DNA of 64,000 nucleotides, from the NCBI RefSeq assembly GCF_001578105.1, contig NZ_CP014275.1:1984001-2048000 (forward strand), read 5' to 3'. Source of the stretch: Martelella sp. AD-3 (GTDB taxonomy: Bacteria; Pseudomonadota; Alphaproteobacteria; Rhizobiales; Rhizobiaceae). Shown in pieces: positions 34,218-44,500 of the stretch. Within the stretch, counting starts at the first letter, position 1. Each line of letters begins with the position of its first letter. The translations under genes were made by a program, and so were the position numbers. Under the pieces are notes generated by a model, which worked only from the letters and a program-made list of their open reading frames with translations, did no database searches and had not been told where the DNA came from.

Positions 34218-34627
34218 GCGTGTTGATCCGACGTGTCGGTCGCAGGCCGGATATCCGGCCAATGACCATGGTAGAGGCGTTTTTGCACTGCTGTGCAATC
34301 TTCGCCGCCATCAATGCACCGGGCATGTGACAGTTCTGTTTCAGTGCGTTTTCGGTTTTATGAAGATTTGCTTTTCGGGGGCGCGCCGCGAACCAAGACC
34401 TTGCCGGAAACGTCCGCATCGAGGCCTTGTGCTGACTGCCCGGTTCCGAGCCGGCGACCGCCACACAGGCACTTCGTTGCCGATGATCCGACCTGAAATC
34501 TCCGACACGGGCCGCTGCTTTGCGTTGCTGCGTTCGGAAAACCGGCGAGAGCTCCGCAAAGCAGAAATGAAGGAGAGGAATTTGTGTTCCTCAACCTGGC
34601 AAACACGCCCACGCACGGTCCACCGCG
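34218..34627. other. Divergence gap upstream of the ABC operon
   Basis: About 410 bases with no gene supported on either strand. It should carry the promoter of the minus-strand ABC operon. No palindrome of LacI type stood out by eye. Confidence 0.35.
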
Positions 34628-35386
34628 TCAGGTCAGATTCAGGTATAGTCCGCTTGGCTCTATCGTCTCGATGCCGGCATAGGGGCTTGCGTGCACCGTC
34701 AGCAGCCAGAGGCTTGTTGTGGCCGCAAGCACGTAGAGGAATATCGCTATACTCCCCGCGCGCGTTCTGTCTGCGTGCGTCACGGCGATCGTAAGGGACG
34801 TCAAGATCGTCAGCGTCAGGAGCATGTACCATTTATACTGATTGATGGTGGTGCTGGCGATGGCGAGGCGCACATCGCGCGTTTCCTGCAGGTCGTTGAA
34901 AATGGCAACGGTCTGATTGATGATCGGAGCGGGCGCATCGCCCTCGGCGATATCCATGATGATGATGCGTATTTTCTGAAGAGCCTGCTCGACCGAAGCC
35001 GCCGGATGAAGGTTTCCGTTGGCGCCCCATTCGTCCGAGATCACCTTTTCACGATAGAATTCCATCGCTGTCTCAAGGTCAGGCCTGTTCAGGACCTCGG
35101 CTTCGGCGTTTCCGATCAGTCGATTGATCGCGGATCGCTCCGAGGTGAGCTCCTGGTCGGCCTTTGCGTGCAGCGTCCAGATGTCGGCAGCAACGAAGCC
35201 GAGAGACAGAGCCCAGGATGTCGCAATCGTTCCAATGAAGGCGCCCAGCGGAATGACGAGAGCATCGGTGCGCGCAAATCGGGCAAACAGGAGCAGAACC
35301 CAATAGGTCACGGCGAACAAGGCAAGACCGAAGACCAGAAACAGCAGGATTGAGGGAACCAGTGCCAGGTTCAGAAAATACGACAT
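34628..35386 (-). CDS. DUF4239-family (bestrophin-like) membrane protein
   Basis: 252 residues. Two hydrophobic helices are near the N terminus (LVPSILLFLVFGLALFAVTY and ALVIPLGAFIGTIATSWALS) and two near the C terminus (YMLLTLTILTSLTIAVTH and SIAIFLYVLAATTSLWLLTV). A soluble alpha-helical stretch lies between them (ERSAINRLIGNAEAEVLNRP). This topology and the motif LHAKADQELTSERSAINRL fit DUF4239, proposed to be bestrophin-like channels. No operon partner. Confidence 0.75.
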   Translation of the reverse strand: MSYFLNLALVPSILLFLVFGLALFAVTYWVLLLFARFARTDALVIPLGAFIGTIATSWALSLGFVAADIWTLHAKADQELTSERSAINRLIGNAEAEVLNRPDLETAMEFYREKVISDEWGANGNLHPAASVEQALQKIRIIIMDIAEGDAPAPIINQTVAIFNDLQETRDVRLAIASTTINQYKWYMLLTLTILTSLTIAVTHADRTRAGSIAIFLYVLAATTSLWLLTVHASPYAGIETIEPSGLYLNLT

Positions 35387-35611
35387 TGAAATCCATTTCG
35401 GGAAAAATACGGATCACGCTCTCCTGAAAATAGAGTTGCCCGGTTAAAGATCTGGTTACCGAGACGCTCATGTGCCGGCACCGAACCGCACGCCAATCGC
35501 TGTTTCTGTGGAACCGCAGAGATCCACCTGGCTTCTATGATGGTAACTGCTTACAAAAGACGATGATGCAAGTGGAATCGGCTTACAGGTCGCCGGACCG
35601 GGGGGAACACA

Positions 35612-36412
35612 TTGAAAGAATATATTCTTGCATGCGCTTTTTCTCTATGCGTTCCGCAGGTTCTCCATGCGGCCGACAGTGCCACCGCACCCCCGGATGC
35701 CTCCGCGGCGAATGCATCTGACTGGGCTCTTCAGATCACTCCCTATCTGTGGGCAACCGGCGTCAAGGGGAAGGTTTCTCCCTTCGGCGTCGGGCCGACC
35801 GTGAATATCGACCGCTCTTTTTCCGAGGGGCGGGACGGGCTGAATATTGCCGGATTTGTCAATGTCTGGGGCCGCCACGATCGTTTCGTTCTCTCTGCGG
35901 ACATGATGTATACGGATACGAGTGACGAGGACACATACAGGTTTCCGGGCACTTCGCTGCTGCCGCCGTTTGAAGCGAACGGCAAACTCAATACCAGGCA
36001 GTTCATGGCCACCGTGCAGGGCGGATACCGCGTTGTTGATACGCCCGCCTTTACGTTCGACGCTTTGGCCGGCTTACGTCTGTGGCATATCTCCAACGAA
36101 ATCACGGCCAGCGGTCTCGGAAGATCAGTCAGCTATGACGAGAGCTTCGGCTGGGTTGATCCCGTTGTCGGCGCCCGTGTGTTTTTCAACCTGACGGACC
36201 GGTTATCGGTTCAGGCCCAGGCCGATATCGGCGGCTTTGACGTTAATTCCGATCTGACCTGGTCTTTCCTCTCGACGGCGAACTATACGTTGAGCGAGCA
36301 CCTGTCATTTTCGGCAGGCTACAAGATCGTCGACACCGACTACGAAAAAGGCGGTCATGTCTATGACACGAGGCTGAGCGGGCCGGTTGTGGGAATTACC
36401 TACCGGTTCTGA
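35612..36412 (+). CDS. Putative outer-membrane beta-barrel protein, paralogue of 19670-20461
   Basis: 266 residues with a signal peptide (EYILACAFSLCVPQVLHA-AD) and a C-terminal Phe after GPVVGITYRF. Barrel-type strands alternate. The mature start ALQITPYLWATGVKGKVSPF parallels FTFAPYFWAAGISGDIAQFG of the protein at 19670-20461, and both end with a GYK/R...DY..G..(Y/F)(D/N)......GP..G strand pair. The start is TTG at 35612 with GGGGGAACACA upstream. Function is unknown. Confidence 0.8.
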   Translation: MKEYILACAFSLCVPQVLHAADSATAPPDASAANASDWALQITPYLWATGVKGKVSPFGVGPTVNIDRSFSEGRDGLNIAGFVNVWGRHDRFVLSADMMYTDTSDEDTYRFPGTSLLPPFEANGKLNTRQFMATVQGGYRVVDTPAFTFDALAGLRLWHISNEITASGLGRSVSYDESFGWVDPVVGARVFFNLTDRLSVQAQADIGGFDVNSDLTWSFLSTANYTLSEHLSFSAGYKIVDTDYEKGGHVYDTRLSGPVVGITYRF

Positions 36413-36476
36413 CCGGTATCGGCTTGGTCGCGAACATCCGCGATTGAAACGTTAAGCCCGTGGCGAACGGAATGAT

Positions 36477-36505
36477 CCGGCCACCACACGGACTGCGGTG
36501 GCCGG
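36477..36505. terminator. Hairpin between convergent genes
   Basis: A perfect nine-base stem (CCGGCCACC with GGTGGCCGG) and an 11-base loop lie between the stops of the barrel gene (36412) and the amidase gene (36512). A T-run is weak on both strands, so termination efficiency is uncertain. Confidence 0.5.
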
Positions 36506-36511
36506 CACGTT

Positions 36512-37582
36512 TCAGTTGACCGGCTCGAACTGGAAAGGTTCGGCGGGTTTGAATTCAGCCGAAACTTCGCCCGACTTGAGCTCGATCATGTCAACGCCCA
36601 GATCCAGCATCCGCACGCCGGCGTCTGCCGAGAAATCGAGTTTGTTCAGGTCGACCCAGAAGAGGTTCGGCGAAATCGCTGATTCAACATAAAAAAACTT
36701 GTCTTTGTGATCCGCGACGACCCTCCAGCGCGTGGTCGAAAGGTTCGGCGCGTCCGGTGTGTTGATGCCATAGGGAACAGACGCGTTGCGGATCACACTC
36801 ATGGCGGCGGCCGCCGCGATGCGCGGTTCATCCGACTGGACCACCATGTCGATATAGGTGTCGGCACGGGTAAAACGATCGGGAGAACGGGTTGTACCGG
36901 GCAGCGACTCACGCGGATTGACGTCCTGCCAGTACCTTTTGATCGCCAGTTGCTGATCGTAGGGCGGATCGTTTGTCATCGTGCGGTATTCCGGGCCGTG
37001 ATGGATGACCAGTTCGCCGTCCAGCCATTCCAGTATGGCGTTGTCGCCGCTGGCGTCCGAGAGGGAAAGATGAACCTTCGCCAGGCGGCCGGGCTGATCG
37101 GGAACGTCGGCGGTCACGACGTCGAAAGGATTGGCTTCGATATCGGCCACCGCTTCGGCAACGCTGCCGTAATTGTCCAGGAAATACTGCGCCCAGATCG
37201 ACAGCGATATCTCGGGCGTGGTTCCGTCATTCTTGGGGTATTCGGACGCCACCAGCCAGAGCATGTTGGCCACCAGGCCAGCTTCGTTCATGCCGTCGAC
37301 GGTGGAGAAATCATAGCCGGAAACAATCATGCTGCCGTATTTCGAGGTCCAGGTCAGCGAATTCTCGCCCGCCTCGCCATTTCGCTCCATGCCGCGCGGG
37401 AACACCCACAGGTTGGAAAGCATCGGCAGGCTCCAGTCCATGGAGCGCGCCGTCAGGATGCGATCCTCAGGGCCATGATAGACAACACGCGTGCAGGCAT
37501 CGGCGATCGGCGCCGCGGCCACCGAAAGCGCGGCGGCCAGTGTCAGGCTGCGCCAAAGCGATCTGTTTGCTTTCAAAATCAT
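36512..37582 (-). CDS. Exported choloylglycine hydrolase / penicillin V acylase-family amidase
   Basis: 356 residues with a signal peptide (LTLAAALSVAAAPIADA) whose cleavage exposes Cys30 (CTRVVYHGPED) as the N-terminal nucleophile of an Ntn hydrolase. Family motifs are LTARSMDWSLPMLSNLWVFP, the Asp-containing VDGMNEAGLVANMLWL, and the tail region VPYGINTPDAPNLSTTRWRV. Periplasmic members cleave amide bonds in penicillin V, bile salts or N-acyl-homoserine lactones; the substrate here is not determined. Convergent with the barrel gene upstream; no operon partners. Confidence 0.88.
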   Translation of the reverse strand: MILKANRSLWRSLTLAAALSVAAAPIADACTRVVYHGPEDRILTARSMDWSLPMLSNLWVFPRGMERNGEAGENSLTWTSKYGSMIVSGYDFSTVDGMNEAGLVANMLWLVASEYPKNDGTTPEISLSIWAQYFLDNYGSVAEAVADIEANPFDVVTADVPDQPGRLAKVHLSLSDASGDNAILEWLDGELVIHHGPEYRTMTNDPPYDQQLAIKRYWQDVNPRESLPGTTRSPDRFTRADTYIDMVVQSDEPRIAAAAAMSVIRNASVPYGINTPDAPNLSTTRWRVVADHKDKFFYVESAISPNLFWVDLNKLDFSADAGVRMLDLGVDMIELKSGEVSAEFKPAEPFQFEPVN

Positions 37583-37782
37583 CCCTCCGGTTTTGTACAG
37601 CGGTCACCCTTTGAATCTCAGGGAGGCAACCGGCCGAACCAGCTTGGATGGTCGCGAGCGGGTTGGTCAAGGTTAAGTGACGACAAACACATCGCAATTC
37701 ACCTGAAACTGAAGTTTGCCTGTTCTGTCAGGCAGGCTATCCCGGCGTGGAATGGGGCCTGCACTGTTCCGGCTGCAGCCGG

Positions 37783-38124
37783 TCAGAGATTGTAGTAGAA
37801 CGGCGCCAGAAGAGCGAACGCGACGGCGATGATGACCACGAGCGGAAGGCCGCCGCGCACGAAATCCGCGAAGCTGTAATGCCCTGGTCCCATGACCATA
37901 AGGTTGGTCTGGTAGCTGATCGGCGTGGCGAACGAACAGTTAGCCGCATAGATCACCGCGGCGGCAAATGCCAGCGGCGGCGCGCCGATCTGGTGGGCCA
38001 TGTTGAGGGCGATCGGCATGAACAGCGCGGCCGCCGCATTGTTCGACAGAATGTTGGTCATGATCGCGACCGTGACGAACAGGATTGTGATCGCGATCAC
38101 CGCCGAGGAGCCGCCGGCCAGCGC
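37783..38124 (-). pseudogene. C-terminal fragment of a second SLC13-family permease
   Basis: 113 codons (ALAGGSSAVIAITILF...LAPFYYNL) that match the last part of the permease at 3273-5111 with only about 15 to 20 differences in residues. The DNA is diverged mainly at third positions, so this is not a recent duplicate. The 5' end of the gene is absent. At 38124/38125 it joins the front of a Gfo/Idh/MocA-type gene. Confidence 0.88.
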
Positions 38125-38611
38125 AATCCTTCTCGAACTCCATCAGATGGATCGGGTTGTCGTCCAGTTCCGCATAGATCAGCCGCGGCGAGCCGATCCG
38201 TCCTTTTTCGACCGCATCGAAGATGGTGCGCACGGAATCGCTGAAAATATTGCTCGGCGCCGCGTAAAGCCGGACCCCATGGGCGGCAGCCAGCTCAAAC
38301 AGTTCCCGCGATTGCGCCAGGTCAGTGGTCAGCGGCTTTTCGGAGTAGACATGCTTGCCCCGCATCAGGGCTTTCTTGGAGACTTCGAAATGCGAACCGA
38401 TATTGGTCAGATTGACGACGGCATCAATGTCAGGGTCGTCAAGCAGGGCTTCGTAGCTGTCATATGTCCTGAAACCGTAATAATCCGAGACTTTGCGCAT
38501 CCGCTCGGGTTTGACATCGAAAACGCCAGCAATCTGCAGTTCGGGATGCGCTCGGATGGTCTTCATGTAAATATCGAACACGAATCCACAACCTACGAAA
38601 GCAATATTCAT
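38125..38611 (-). pseudogene. N-terminal fragment of a Gfo/Idh/MocA-family oxidoreductase
   Basis: About 162 codons from MNIAFVGCGFVFDIYMKTIR. They include the Rossmann motif GCGFVFDIY and the family EKP motif in GKHVYSEKPLTTDLAQSREL, and end at IHLMEFEKD. The C-terminal half is lost. The frame runs on out of phase through the permease fragment to a stop at 37940, so a 224-residue hybrid could be made but would be nonfunctional. The start with a family-like N terminus suggests the gene kept its own promoter region upstream. Confidence 0.85.
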
Positions 38612-38942
38612 GCCCTTGATCGACTCCACGAAATATGTCTGAAATAGTTTTAAAGTAATATTTTTGCACAAACTCAGCGGGCCAAATTGCGGCCCGTTTC
38701 CGAGTGCGGATATTGCGGTCCGGCTGCGCAGATGTCAAGCCGAACGCCTGTCCCGGTCGCCGCCGCGCCGATGAGGCGTGCCGTCCCCAAGCGCCGCGCG
38801 CTGTCGTCCACAGGTCGTTTTCGCCGTATCATCTGCCCGGGATGGAAAAACGCTCCGGACAGCGGCTATCATCGTCGTTGAATTGGTCGCATGCCGGGTC
38901 TGGCGGAATCATGCGACCGGCGAAGAGGAGGGGATCCGCGCA
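38612..38942. other. Divergent intergenic region between the Gfo/Idh remnant and the PHP hydrolase
   Basis: About 330 bases. An in-frame extension of the PHP gene to 38778 exists, but its sequence is not protein-like and it lacks a ribosome site. No other features seen. Confidence 0.4.
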
Positions 38943-40028
38943 GTGGTTTCGAGCAGTTCAGGGATTGATCGCACCGGCATCTGGCTGAAGGGGGACTGGC
39001 ACCTTCACTCCCGGCACAGCAGCGATTCGACCAACAATCCGGTCGAAAAGATCATCGGTTTTGCCGAGCGCCACGGATTCGACTACCTGACGATCACGGA
39101 TCATGATGTGCATGTGGGCGGCGATGTCGCCGGTCATACCTGGTCCGATCCGGCCTATCGCTCCGACCGGCTGCTTCTGCTCTATGGCGCAGAGCTCACC
39201 GCGCCGCGCGGTCACGTGAACCTGCTGGCCACGACGCCCTATGACCACCAGCGCTTTTTCGACCACCGCAACGACCGGGACTGGGACCTCGCGGCCCTGA
39301 AGCGGGAAAGCGCCGTCCACTGGTCGGCGAACCATCCCGTCACCAGCAACCACTACGGCTTTTCCTTTGATCTTGCCGATTCCATCGAGGTCTGGAACGG
39401 GCCGATGTGGCCGAAGAACGCGGCCAATGTCCGCGTCTGGGACAATATGCTCCTGTCCGGGCGGATGATCGGCGCGCGCGGCGGCTCGGATGCCCATCAC
39501 GGTGTCCCGGACCGGCCGGAACTCGCCAGCCAATGGACGCCGGAAGCCACGATGAACTATGTGGGAACACCGACGACCTGGGTTTTTGCCCGGGAGCGCA
39601 GCGGCGACGCGCTGCTCGAGGCGCTTGTGGCCGGCCGGGCATGCGTGTGCGCCAACCCGTTCAATCCGCGCGTCGAACTTGTCGCCGATGCAGGCGGCGG
39701 CGCCGAGATGATGATGGGCGACAATGCCAAAGCCGAAGGCCAGCCGGTCTCGTTCGAGGTTCGTCTGTCCGGGGGCGGACCGGAAGGCGCGGCCTATTCG
39801 GTCAGGATCATCAAGAACAGGGAGATCTACGCGACCCTTGCCGTCGACCCCAAGACCCGCACGGCGCGATTTACCGACACGCCTGCGGCGGGCGAACGGA
39901 GCTACTATCGCGCGGAGATTGACGGGCCGCAGGCCGTCTATGCCGAAGTGCCGGATTCGATGGCGCTTTCCGCCGACAAGGTCGCGCTTTCGAACCCGCT
40001 CTATTTTAACTACGACCCGTCATTCTGA
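38943..40028 (+). CDS. CehA/McbA-type PHP-domain metallohydrolase
   Basis: 361 residues. The PHP metal-binding motifs are in order: GDWHLHSRHSSDSTNN (about residues 16-31), TITDHDVHVGGD, LYGAELTAPRGHVNLLAT, SANHPVT and GGSDAHHGVPDRPE. A C-terminal beta-sandwich-like region follows. PHP enzymes hydrolyse phosphoesters, and CehA/McbA types are annotated as hydrolases of carbamates. The substrate here may be an anomeric sugar phosphate or similar, given the glycan locus next door. GTG 38943 has AGGAGGGG nine bases upstream. Confidence 0.85.
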   Translation: MVSSSSGIDRTGIWLKGDWHLHSRHSSDSTNNPVEKIIGFAERHGFDYLTITDHDVHVGGDVAGHTWSDPAYRSDRLLLLYGAELTAPRGHVNLLATTPYDHQRFFDHRNDRDWDLAALKRESAVHWSANHPVTSNHYGFSFDLADSIEVWNGPMWPKNAANVRVWDNMLLSGRMIGARGGSDAHHGVPDRPELASQWTPEATMNYVGTPTTWVFARERSGDALLEALVAGRACVCANPFNPRVELVADAGGGAEMMMGDNAKAEGQPVSFEVRLSGGGPEGAAYSVRIIKNREIYATLAVDPKTRTARFTDTPAAGERSYYRAEIDGPQAVYAEVPDSMALSADKVALSNPLYFNYDPSF

Positions 40029-40052
40029 CCTGCAGAAACAGGTCCTTTTCCG

Positions 40053-41372
40053 TCAAACGGACACTATCGCTTCCGGGTTGAAGCCGGGCGGCAACGGCTC
40101 CGGTCGTTCGATCGCGATGTTTTCCAGGCGCAGGTCCTCGACGTTGCATGCAAAGACCGCCGGCATGCCGCCGGGGTAATCGACAAGGCCGATCACCCGG
40201 CCGTCGGCGTCTTTGCGCCAGGCATTGGCGCGGCCTTCCGTTCCGGGGGCGCCCGCAAGGTCGGCGGGCGTCGGACGGAGATCGTAGCAGCGCGCCGTTC
40301 CGTGGACGCCCGGCCTCTGGTCGAGCGCCACAGTGCGGATCTCGATGTTCTCGATGTCGCCCTTACGTTCGGAATAGAGGTTGATCGCGCCTTCCATCGA
40401 GCCCGTGATGTTTTCGATGATGACGCCGCTGATCTTGCCTGCGGGCCTTGTTTCCGGACGGCGGTCGACAAGATTGATCGTCAGCGCTTCGCCCGAGCCC
40501 CAGAACCCGGGCGGCGTCTCGCGGCAATCGAGGCTGATATCCGAGAAACGGATATTCTCGACCGCTCCGCCATCGCGGGAGAAGATGCCGAGGCCGCGAT
40601 TGGAGGTGGTCACTTCGCAATTCCTGAAGCTGATATCGCGGAAGTCGCCGAAGGACTCGGTTCCGATTTTCAGCGCGCAGGAATGCGAGCGCACGCGACA
40701 GTCGGCGACCTCGATCCGTTCGCATGCGCCGACGACCGTTCCGTCCGGCCGGCACGAGGTCTTCAGCACAATGCCGTCGTCGGCGGTGGAGATGTCGCAG
40801 CGAGAGACCGTTACGTCGCGGCAGCCGTCGAGCACGATCCCGTCCGTGTTCGGCATGTTGAGGGCGTTTTCGACCCGGACGTCGTTGATCGAAAGCGCCG
40901 TGCAGTTGACGAAGTGAAGCGTCCACATCGGCGAATCGATTACGCTGAAGTGCGACAGGCTGACATTGGTACAACTGTCGAGGACCAGCAGGCGGGGGCG
41001 GCGCGTTGCGGGCGTGAGCGTTCCCATCTCCGCGTCCTCGCCCGTTGCAAAATGCGTTCCGCCGCAGACGATGCGTCCCTTCCCGGTGATCGCGATGTTG
41101 CGGGCATGCGCAGCGGAGATCATCGCCCGGTCGCTGTCCTCGGCGATGACGCGCACAGGATGGGCGGCATAGGCGTCATAGTCCGGCAGAAACTGCAGCA
41201 CGGCGCCATCCTCAAGCCGCAGTTCGACGTTTGAAATCAGTTCCAGGCCACCGCAAATATGGGTTCCGGCCTCCAGGATAACGACAAGCTGTGTGCTTGC
41301 AGCGGTGTGAATGGCGCGCTGGATGCGGGTCGTGGCGTCGCCGCCGGCCGCCGGAATACGAATTTCCTGCAC
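40053..41372 (-). CDS. Glycoside hydrolase family 28 (polygalacturonase-like) protein
   Basis: 439 residues of right-handed parallel beta-helix type. The GH28 catalytic landmarks are visible as NMPNTDGIVLDGC and STADDGIVLKTSC, with the Asp residues that would act as acid and base. A third motif, RSHSCALKIGTESFGDFRDI, lies where GH28 has GHG. No signal peptide is seen, so it is probably cytoplasmic and works on imported oligosaccharides. GTG 41372 is supported by GGGAG eight bases upstream. It is divergent from the GH38 gene, sharing an AT-rich control region. Confidence 0.85.
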   Translation of the reverse strand: MQEIRIPAAGGDATTRIQRAIHTAASTQLVVILEAGTHICGGLELISNVELRLEDGAVLQFLPDYDAYAAHPVRVIAEDSDRAMISAAHARNIAITGKGRIVCGGTHFATGEDAEMGTLTPATRRPRLLVLDSCTNVSLSHFSVIDSPMWTLHFVNCTALSINDVRVENALNMPNTDGIVLDGCRDVTVSRCDISTADDGIVLKTSCRPDGTVVGACERIEVADCRVRSHSCALKIGTESFGDFRDISFRNCEVTTSNRGLGIFSRDGGAVENIRFSDISLDCRETPPGFWGSGEALTINLVDRRPETRPAGKISGVIIENITGSMEGAINLYSERKGDIENIEIRTVALDQRPGVHGTARCYDLRPTPADLAGAPGTEGRANAWRKDADGRVIGLVDYPGGMPAVFACNVEDLRLENIAIERPEPLPPGFNPEAIVSV

Positions 41373-41528
41373 TGACTACTCCCAAAAAAAATTTCATGAC
41401 TCTCAACGCATTCAGGGAGTCAGAACTGGACAAGAGCGAAATTATTTGCAATTTTCAACCGAAATTTCTACCAATAATGCAAAAAAGAAAAGCAATGGCA
41501 GTGTAAAAAATTTCATTGCCTTGCGGGG
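41373..41528. promoter_or_regulatory. AT-rich control region between the divergent GH28 and GH38 genes
   Basis: 156 bases, much more AT-rich than the coding DNA. On the minus strand, ATGAAATTTTTT occurs twice (near 41384-41395 and 41504-41515), bracketing the region. Similar CATGRAATTTTTT sequences form the palindrome downstream of the LacI gene at 45712-45772. These are candidate LacI operator sites, inferred from position and repetition. Confidence 0.4.
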
Positions 41529-44500
41529 ATGGAGGACATTCTGGCCAACTATTCGAAGATCTTTCATCTCGTGGAACTGCTTTCGGAGCGGATCTTCACG
41601 CCGACGGATACCACCGTCGATCTCCTCTACCGCCAGGCGCCGCCTGCGGCGCGGGCGCGCATGCTGGAAGGGCCGCATGATGACTGGTCGCCGGTGACGC
41701 CGGACACCGTCTGGGGCGAGCCGCAGAGCTATTTCTGGTTTGCTGGCAGCGTGCTTGTACCCGATGCCCTTGAGGGCAAGCGGGTCTGCCTCGGCATCGA
41801 GGCGATGTTCGGGCGGGTGATGGGGCGCTCCGATCCGCAATGTCTCGTGCGCGTCAATGGCGAGATCGTCCAGGGCGCGGACTATAACCACCGCGAGATT
41901 CTTCTGACTGCCAGGGCGCGCGGCGGCGAGCGTTTCGACATCATGATCGAGGCCGGCACGATCGAGGACCGACGCCAGCTTGGTTTTGCCGGCCGGCTCC
42001 TTGTCCACGACCTTGAGGCCGAAGCGCTCTATTACGACCTGCGCGCGCCGCTCGATGTCGCCAAACATCTCGACATCAACGACCATCGCCGGGATTTTAT
42101 CCTGAAAACCGTCTACCAAGCGATCAACGCGGTGGATTTCAGGCCCGGAAATCTCGCGCGCTTTGCCGAAAGCCTTAAGGCGGCAAGCGCGATCGCGGAG
42201 CGGATCTATAAGGCCGGCGATACCGAAATCGCCCCGCACATCACCGTCACCGGTCACACCCATATCGATGTCGCCTGGCTCTGGCGCATTCGCGAAACGC
42301 GGCAGAAGATGGCGCGCTCGATGGCGACGGCGCTCTCTCTGATGCGGGACTATCCGGAATACCGGTTCATGTACAATCAGGGCCTGCTGCTCGATTATCT
42401 GGAACAGGACTATCCGGCGCTTTTCGCCGGGATCAGGGAGCAGCACCGCGAGGGCAGGTTCGAGATCGAGGGCGCTCTGTGGCTCGAGCCAGACGCCAAT
42501 ATCACCTCCGGCGAATCGCTGGTCCGGCATGTGCTGCGCGGGGTCCGTTACCACGTCGAGAAATTCGGCGTTCGGCCGCGTATCCTGTGGCTGCCGGATA
42601 CGTTCGGCTACTCCGCCGCCATTCCGCAGATCATGAAGCTCGCCGGGCTGACGGTCTTCGTTACCCACAAATTGTCCTGGAACGATACCAACCGCATGCC
42701 GGGCGAGGTGTTTTTCTGGCAGGGGATCGACGGCACGCGCGCGCCGACCTATTTCCTGACCACCCAACCGGCCGACAGCACCTCCATCGGCACCACTTAT
42801 TGTCCGGACCTGAAGGCGAGCCATGTGATGGGCGCCTGGCGGCGCTATGCCCAGAAGGAGACCAATGACGAATTGTTCCTCGTCTACGGCTTCGGCGACG
42901 GCGGCGGCGGGCCGACGCGGGAAATGCTGGAGCATATCCGCCGGATGGAGCGCGGTATCCCGGGCTGCCCGCGCGTGTCACAGGGCTTCATGGGGCCGGT
43001 GCTCGAACGGATCGTCGGGCGAATGCATGAAAGCCCGAAGGAATATCCGGTCTGGGTCGGGGAGCTTTATCTCGAATTCCATCGCGGGACCTTCACCTCC
43101 GTCGCCAAGGTGAAGCGCAACAACCGGCGGGCCGAGGCCATGCTCCGGGAGCTGGAAGCGCTTGCGAGCCTTGCGTGGTTCTCGGCTGGCATCGATTATC
43201 CCGAGGCCGAGCTTGCCGCGCTTTGGGACATCGCGCTGCTCAACCAGTTTCACGATATTCTTCCCGGATCCTCGATCGGGCTTGTGTTTGACGACAGCGA
43301 TGAGGACTACGCGACCTTTTTCGCCCGTGCGGAGGCGTTGCGGCGGCGCCTTGCGTCCTGCGTCGCGGGCGAGGGCGAGACGCTCCTGGTCAACGCGTTT
43401 GGAAGGCCGAGAGGCGGTCTGGTCAGGCTCGCTTCCGAGGCCCCCCTCCGGCTTGGCGATCGCAGCTCGCAGGTCCTGGTGTCGGCGGATGGCACGCTTT
43501 CGCAGGCGGTTCCCGTCGATGCCATTCCGGGGCTTGGCGCGGTGCGCCTGACGCTGGCCGCGTCACCCGAACCGGCGGCGGGCGACGGCGGGCTCGCGGT
43601 CACGCCGAACCGGCTCGAGAACGCGTTCCTGCGCGCCGAATTCGACGCCGGCGGACGTCTCGTTTCGCTGGTCGACAAGAAGAGCGGGCGCGAGTGCCTG
43701 ACAGGCGTTGCCAACCGGTTGCAGGCCTACCGGGACTTTCCGGAACAGTTCGATGCATGGGATATCGACCGCACCTTCGAGGATCAGGTCTTCGAGATCG
43801 ACGGGCTGGTGAAGGCCGATGTCGTCGAGACCGGTCCGTATCGCGCGGCCCTGCGCTTCGAATGGCGCTACGAGGCCTCGCGCATCGTTGAGGTCGTTTC
43901 ACTCGAGGCGGAGAGCCGGGCGCTGGAGTTCGACAGTTTCATCGACTGGCGCGAGCACAACACGATGGTGAAGGCCGCCTTTCCGCTGGCCGTTCGCACC
44001 GCGGATTGCGATGCCGAGATCCAGTTCGGTCATGTCACCCGGCCCACCCATGCCAACACGAGCTGGGATCAGGCGCGGTTCGAGAGCCCGATGCATCGCT
44101 GGGTCTCGCTTTGCGAAGATGGCTTCGGCGTTGCGCTGCTCAATGACTGCAAATATGGCTATGACGCCCGCGACACGACGATCCGGCTGACGCTGCTGCG
44201 GTCGCCGACCTATCCCTGGCCCGAGGCGGATCAGGGCGAGCACCGGTTCCGCTATGCCATCATGCCGCATGACGGGCTCGGCTCCGTTTCCCTCGCGGCC
44301 GAGGCCTTCAATCACCCTTTGATGCCGGTCGCAGGCAGCGGCGATGGTTCCACAGCAAAGCTGACGCCGCCCTTCTCCGTCGACAACGACGCGATCGCCG
44401 TCGAATCGGTCAAGCGCGCCGAGGATGGTCGCGGACTGGTGGTGCGGCTCTGGGAGCGGCGCGGCGCGCGCCAGAACGCACGGTTGACGCTTGATACAGC

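Noticed and set aside
41442..42935. 497-codon minus-strand frame opposite the GH38 gene
   Set aside because: Lies antisense to the clear catalytic domain of the mannosidase; no family similarity or ribosome site.
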